A stretch of DNA of 16,209 nucleotides from Bacteroidales bacterium. Lineage in GTDB: Bacteria; Bacteroidota; Bacteroidia; Bacteroidales; JAFGXI01. Below are positions 13,742-16,209 of the stretch, one piece after another (position 1 is the first letter of the stretch; every line of letters begins with the position of its first letter). The stretch spans positions 1 to 16,209 of the forward strand of contig JALSQC010000075.1 in assembly GCA_026985625.1 (NCBI GenBank), written 5' to 3'. A program made the position numbers and the translations under genes. The notes beneath the pieces were generated by a model. The model was not told the origin of the DNA and did not search any database. It saw only the letters and a program-made list of their open reading frames with translations.

Positions 13742-14749
13742 TTAGAATTTAGGGCAAGGAATGATAACTTTTTTCTTTCGTTTTTTTGCTTTTTGATTTT
13801 GGTTAAACTCATAAATAATTGATATCTCAAAAGCCCCACTTGTATTTGCTATTAAACGTGATATTGTAAAATCATACGAAAAACCTATTTTAATTGTTTC
13901 TAATTGATATCCAACTAATAAAGCTATTGCGTCATTATTTTGATATCCCGGTTTATAATGTTTAAAAACAGGTATTCCTCTATACCAAAAACCTATAACT
14001 AACGGACGTTTTAACCAATATGCACCTAAATCTAATTGGTCGAATTTGCCTTGAGCTTTATAATTAATTGCAAAATTTAAACTCTCCTCGTTATACATTC
14101 CTGTTTTTCCGTTAAGTCCGTATTTATATCCTCCAAAAAGCATAAATTTAACAGGAACAGTGCTTACATTACCAAGTAAAGATTGATTTGGTTTTGTAAT
14201 ATGGTCAACAGAAAATCCTCCCCAAAATAACGATGAATAAGCTAATAACGAAACTCCAAAATCCATATTATTAGCTCTGTCTATAGTAGGAATTTCTACA
14301 GACGACGACGAGTTACCGCTTAAGTGCATCTGATCGCCAAAAAGTAATTTAGAAAAATCAATTGAGCGTTGCGAATAGTAAAATTGCATACCCGGACGAA
14401 TATGCCAAAATTTATTAAATTTTGCATCGTAAGAATATTGCAATCCTATGTTTGTATTTGCTAATTTTGCACTTCCCGCCTGATCTCGTAAAACAAATAA
14501 TCCTACACCACTATTAAGATTGTACAGGTTATGGTCTAACGAAAAGCCGTATGTCATAAATGCTCCCGGTATTTGAGGCCATTGGTCTCTTACATTTAAG
14601 ACTGCTCTTGTGCCTGCTGTTGCTCCAACAAACGATGGAGCTAAATATGTTGGTGCTGCATAAAATTGTGTAAATTGAGGATCCTGAGCTAATAGTTTAT
14701 TTCCTATTAACATAAGAATAAATAATACATATATAATTTTTTTTCTCAA
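13742..14749 (-). CDS. PorP/SprF family type IX secretion outer-membrane protein
   Basis: A 335-residue protein with a signal peptide (about 1-21, ending LLAQ) followed directly by DPQFTQFYAAPTYLAPSFVGA, the signature opening of the PorP/SprF family. The body is a beta-barrel pattern with Gly/aromatic-rich strands (FWHIRPGMQFYYSQRSIDF, FWGGFSVDHITKPNQSL, IGFSYDFTISRL). It ends with a lysine-rich tail and the family's typical terminal IPCPKF. PorP/SprF proteins assist secretion and surface attachment of T9SS cargo, often particular adhesins. The start is a TTG codon (14747-14749); there is no in-frame ATG just upstream. It follows the PD40 gene by 14 nt on the same strand, the usual pairing for this family. 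Confidence 0.92.
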   Translation of the reverse strand: MRKKIIYVLFILMLIGNKLLAQDPQFTQFYAAPTYLAPSFVGATAGTRAVLNVRDQWPQIPGAFMTYGFSLDHNLYNLNSGVGLFVLRDQAGSAKLANTNIGLQYSYDAKFNKFWHIRPGMQFYYSQRSIDFSKLLFGDQMHLSGNSSSSVEIPTIDRANNMDFGVSLLAYSSLFWGGFSVDHITKPNQSLLGNVSTVPVKFMLFGGYKYGLNGKTGMYNEESLNFAINYKAQGKFDQLDLGAYWLKRPLVIGFWYRGIPVFKHYKPGYQNNDAIALLVGYQLETIKIGFSYDFTISRLIANTSGAFEISIIYEFNQNQKAKKRKKKVIIPCPKF

Positions 14750-14763
14750 TATTTTATTAAAAG

Positions 14764-16209
14764 TTATTTTTCTAATTTTAGATCTATATTTTTAAACAAA
14801 TCCTCAAAACGTAATTTTTTTGTCATATCAATCTCGCTAACAAAGCTTTGATAACCATCTGCTTCTACAACCATCTTATATTTTTTGCGAGGCTGTAAAA
14901 CCATAATATATTTTCCTGTTTCGTGATTAGTTCGATATATTCCTTGAATTTCTTTTGTATCGTAATCTAAAATTGTAATCGATGCATCTAATGTTTTATA
15001 TGTAGGGTCGTTTGTGTAAATTATACCTTTAAGAATAAGATTTTGTTTATTTTTTTCCAAGGCATTAATAATATAAATATCCATTTTGCCATATCCTCCT
15101 GTACGGTTAGACGAGAAATAGCTTTTATTACCGTCAACAGTTTGGTAAAAATAAATATCGTCGGCAACAGAGTTTACCGGATACCCTATATTTTTTGGAG
15201 GCGAAAAACTTCCATCGTCTTTTATATCCGATACAAATATATCGTATCCTCCAATATTCTCATGTCCTCGTGAACAAAAATAAAGTTTAGTTCCGTCGGC
15301 ATTAACAAAAGGAGCATCGTCGTCATATGGAGTATTTATAATTGAGCCTAAATTTGTTACTAAACTCCATTTATTATTTGGTAATTTTTTTGCCACATAT
15401 ATATCTTTTCCTCCGAAACCGCCTTCGCGACTACTCGAAAAATATAATGTTCTTTCATCGGGAGACAAGCAGGCACTTGTTTCTGTTCCTGTTTTTGAGT
15501 TAATATCGGAAGATAATTTTTCGGGTTCTGTCCATTTTCCATTTATTAATTTACTTATGTATAAATCTCCTGTTGTTAAATCTTTGCTTGTTCTGTAAAT
15601 ATATAAAATTTTACCATCGCGGGTAATAGCAACTGCAGCATCGTGAGTAGCTGTATTAATTGGAGCTCCTATATTTTTTGGTTGTTGCCATTTGCCTTTA
15701 TCAAAGTTAGAAATATAAATATCTTCGAAATATTGATAATTAGGATCTTTTAAATTGCCTGTGCTACCTTTTCGTCTTGATGTAAATAATAATGTATTTT
15801 GATCGCTGGTAACTAATGGAGCATACTCGGGATAACCTGTGTTAATGGTTTTCCCAAGATTCTTAACTATAACGTTAACAGGTTTACGTTGTAACAACTG
15901 AGCCGTAAGTGTTTTTGCCTTATAAAACTCTACATCTTTAGGTGTAAAATGTTTTTCTTTTGTAGAATTTAAATAAAATTTATAATAATCAAGAGCTTTA
16001 TTAAATTTCTCGAGATAATGATATATTCGTGCTAAATAAAAATAAGCATCTATATAATTATTTTTACTTTTTTCGAGATAAGGAACAGCTTTTTCTTTAG
16101 ATAAAATATTATAGATACAAATTCCGTATTTATAATTTACCTCTATGTTTGTGCTGTCTTGCATATATAATTCTCGAAACATAGGTAGTGCAAGGTTGTA
16201 ATTCTCGTA
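14764..16209 (-). CDS. TPR-PD40-carboxypeptidase-regulatory-like envelope protein (5' end beyond window)
   Basis: The frame is open to the right edge of the window (residues YENYNLALPMFREL read in from the edge), so the N-terminus and signal peptide are missing; the ATG at 16182 is internal. Visible order: TPR-like helices (DAYFYLARIYHYLEKFNKALDYY), then at least four WD40-like PD40 repeats (YPEYAPLVTSDQNTLLFTSRR, DAAVAITRDGKILYI, ETSACLSPDERTLYFSSSR, DDDAPFVNADGTKLYFCSRG), then a carboxypeptidase-regulatory-like fold (LILKGIIYTND...DASITILDYDTKE...YKMVVEADGY), ending at DLKLEK. This is the architecture of the PorE/SprE-neighbourhood proteins found beside porP/sprF, but the C-terminal OmpA peptidoglycan-binding domain that many carry is absent. 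It probably acts at the periplasmic side of a T9SS-associated complex. Confidence 0.85.
   Translation of the reverse strand, partial: YENYNLALPMFRELYMQDSTNIEVNYKYGICIYNILSKEKAVPYLEKSKNNYIDAYFYLARIYHYLEKFNKALDYYKFYLNSTKEKHFTPKDVEFYKAKTLTAQLLQRKPVNVIVKNLGKTINTGYPEYAPLVTSDQNTLLFTSRRKGSTGNLKDPNYQYFEDIYISNFDKGKWQQPKNIGAPINTATHDAAVAITRDGKILYIYRTSKDLTTGDLYISKLINGKWTEPEKLSSDINSKTGTETSACLSPDERTLYFSSSREGGFGGKDIYVAKKLPNNKWSLVTNLGSIINTPYDDDAPFVNADGTKLYFCSRGHENIGGYDIFVSDIKDDGSFSPPKNIGYPVNSVADDIYFYQTVDGNKSYFSSNRTGGYGKMDIYIINALEKNKQNLILKGIIYTNDPTYKTLDASITILDYDTKEIQGIYRTNHETGKYIMVLQPRKKYKMVVEADGYQSFVSEIDMTKKLRFEDLFKNIDLKLEK

Noticed and set aside
1..16209. CRISPR array, tRNA, rRNA, insertion sequence, integrase or reverse transcriptase
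   Set aside because: No regularly spaced repeats, no cloverleaf-like sequence, and no transposase, integrase or reverse-transcriptase motif were seen on either strand. The retroelement idea therefore rests only on the target-like gene ends.

Overview
The window looks like a chromosomal segment of a low-GC member of the phylum Bacteroidota. Evidence for this is a T9SS sorting-domain protein, a PorP/SprF-type outer-membrane protein next to a TPR/PD40 protein, Bacteroidota-type -7 promoter elements (TAnnTTTG), and proteins of the Bacteroidota 'YQAVVRD...VPYALHAKTA' secreted family. Most of the window is very AT-rich. The first ~3.1 kb is visibly less so and uses different codons.

Layout. (1) 1-3165, plus strand: three secreted-protein genes. 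The first and third share a nearly identical 398-nt 5' half (signal peptide plus a beta-rich module) and diverge into two C-terminal modules of lectin-like type (DUF1566-like and FISUMP/Fib_succ_major). Between them is a small protein with a T9SS C-terminal sorting domain. A clear hairpin/T-tract terminator closes the block. (2) 3291-7602, minus strand: a four-gene operon, in transcription order a GH3-family acyl-adenylating enzyme, an outer-membrane-type protein, a MacB/FtsX-type permease and a class I methyltransferase. (3) 7698-11087, plus strand: cvpA-like gene, lipoprotein, TPR protein and ruvC, each joined to the next by a TAATG stop/start overlap. Regions 2 and 3 diverge from a 95-nt region with a -7 element on each strand. 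(4) 11088-11332: a regulatory intergenic region with a minus-strand terminator that belongs to no gene (candidate small RNA), a 15-nt palindrome and the promoter of the next block. (5) 11333-13730, plus strand: metallo-beta-lactamase-fold hydrolase, ispE, then a SiaB-like kinase reading frame that has no ATG/GTG/TTG start and runs without a stop into siaC. (6) 13742-16209, minus strand: a PD40/TPR protein (cut by the window end) followed by porP/sprF.

Functional reading. The window mixes housekeeping genes (ruvC, ispE, cvpA-like) with envelope and secretion genes. The points most worth a second look are the unannotated SiaB-like frame fused in frame to its presumed substrate SiaC, the paired surface proteins with a shared front half and diversified lectin-like ends (the last ~130 nt of the second resembles the variable region of a diversity-generating retroelement target, though no reverse transcriptase is in view), and the orphan minus-strand terminator/promoter pair downstream of ruvC.
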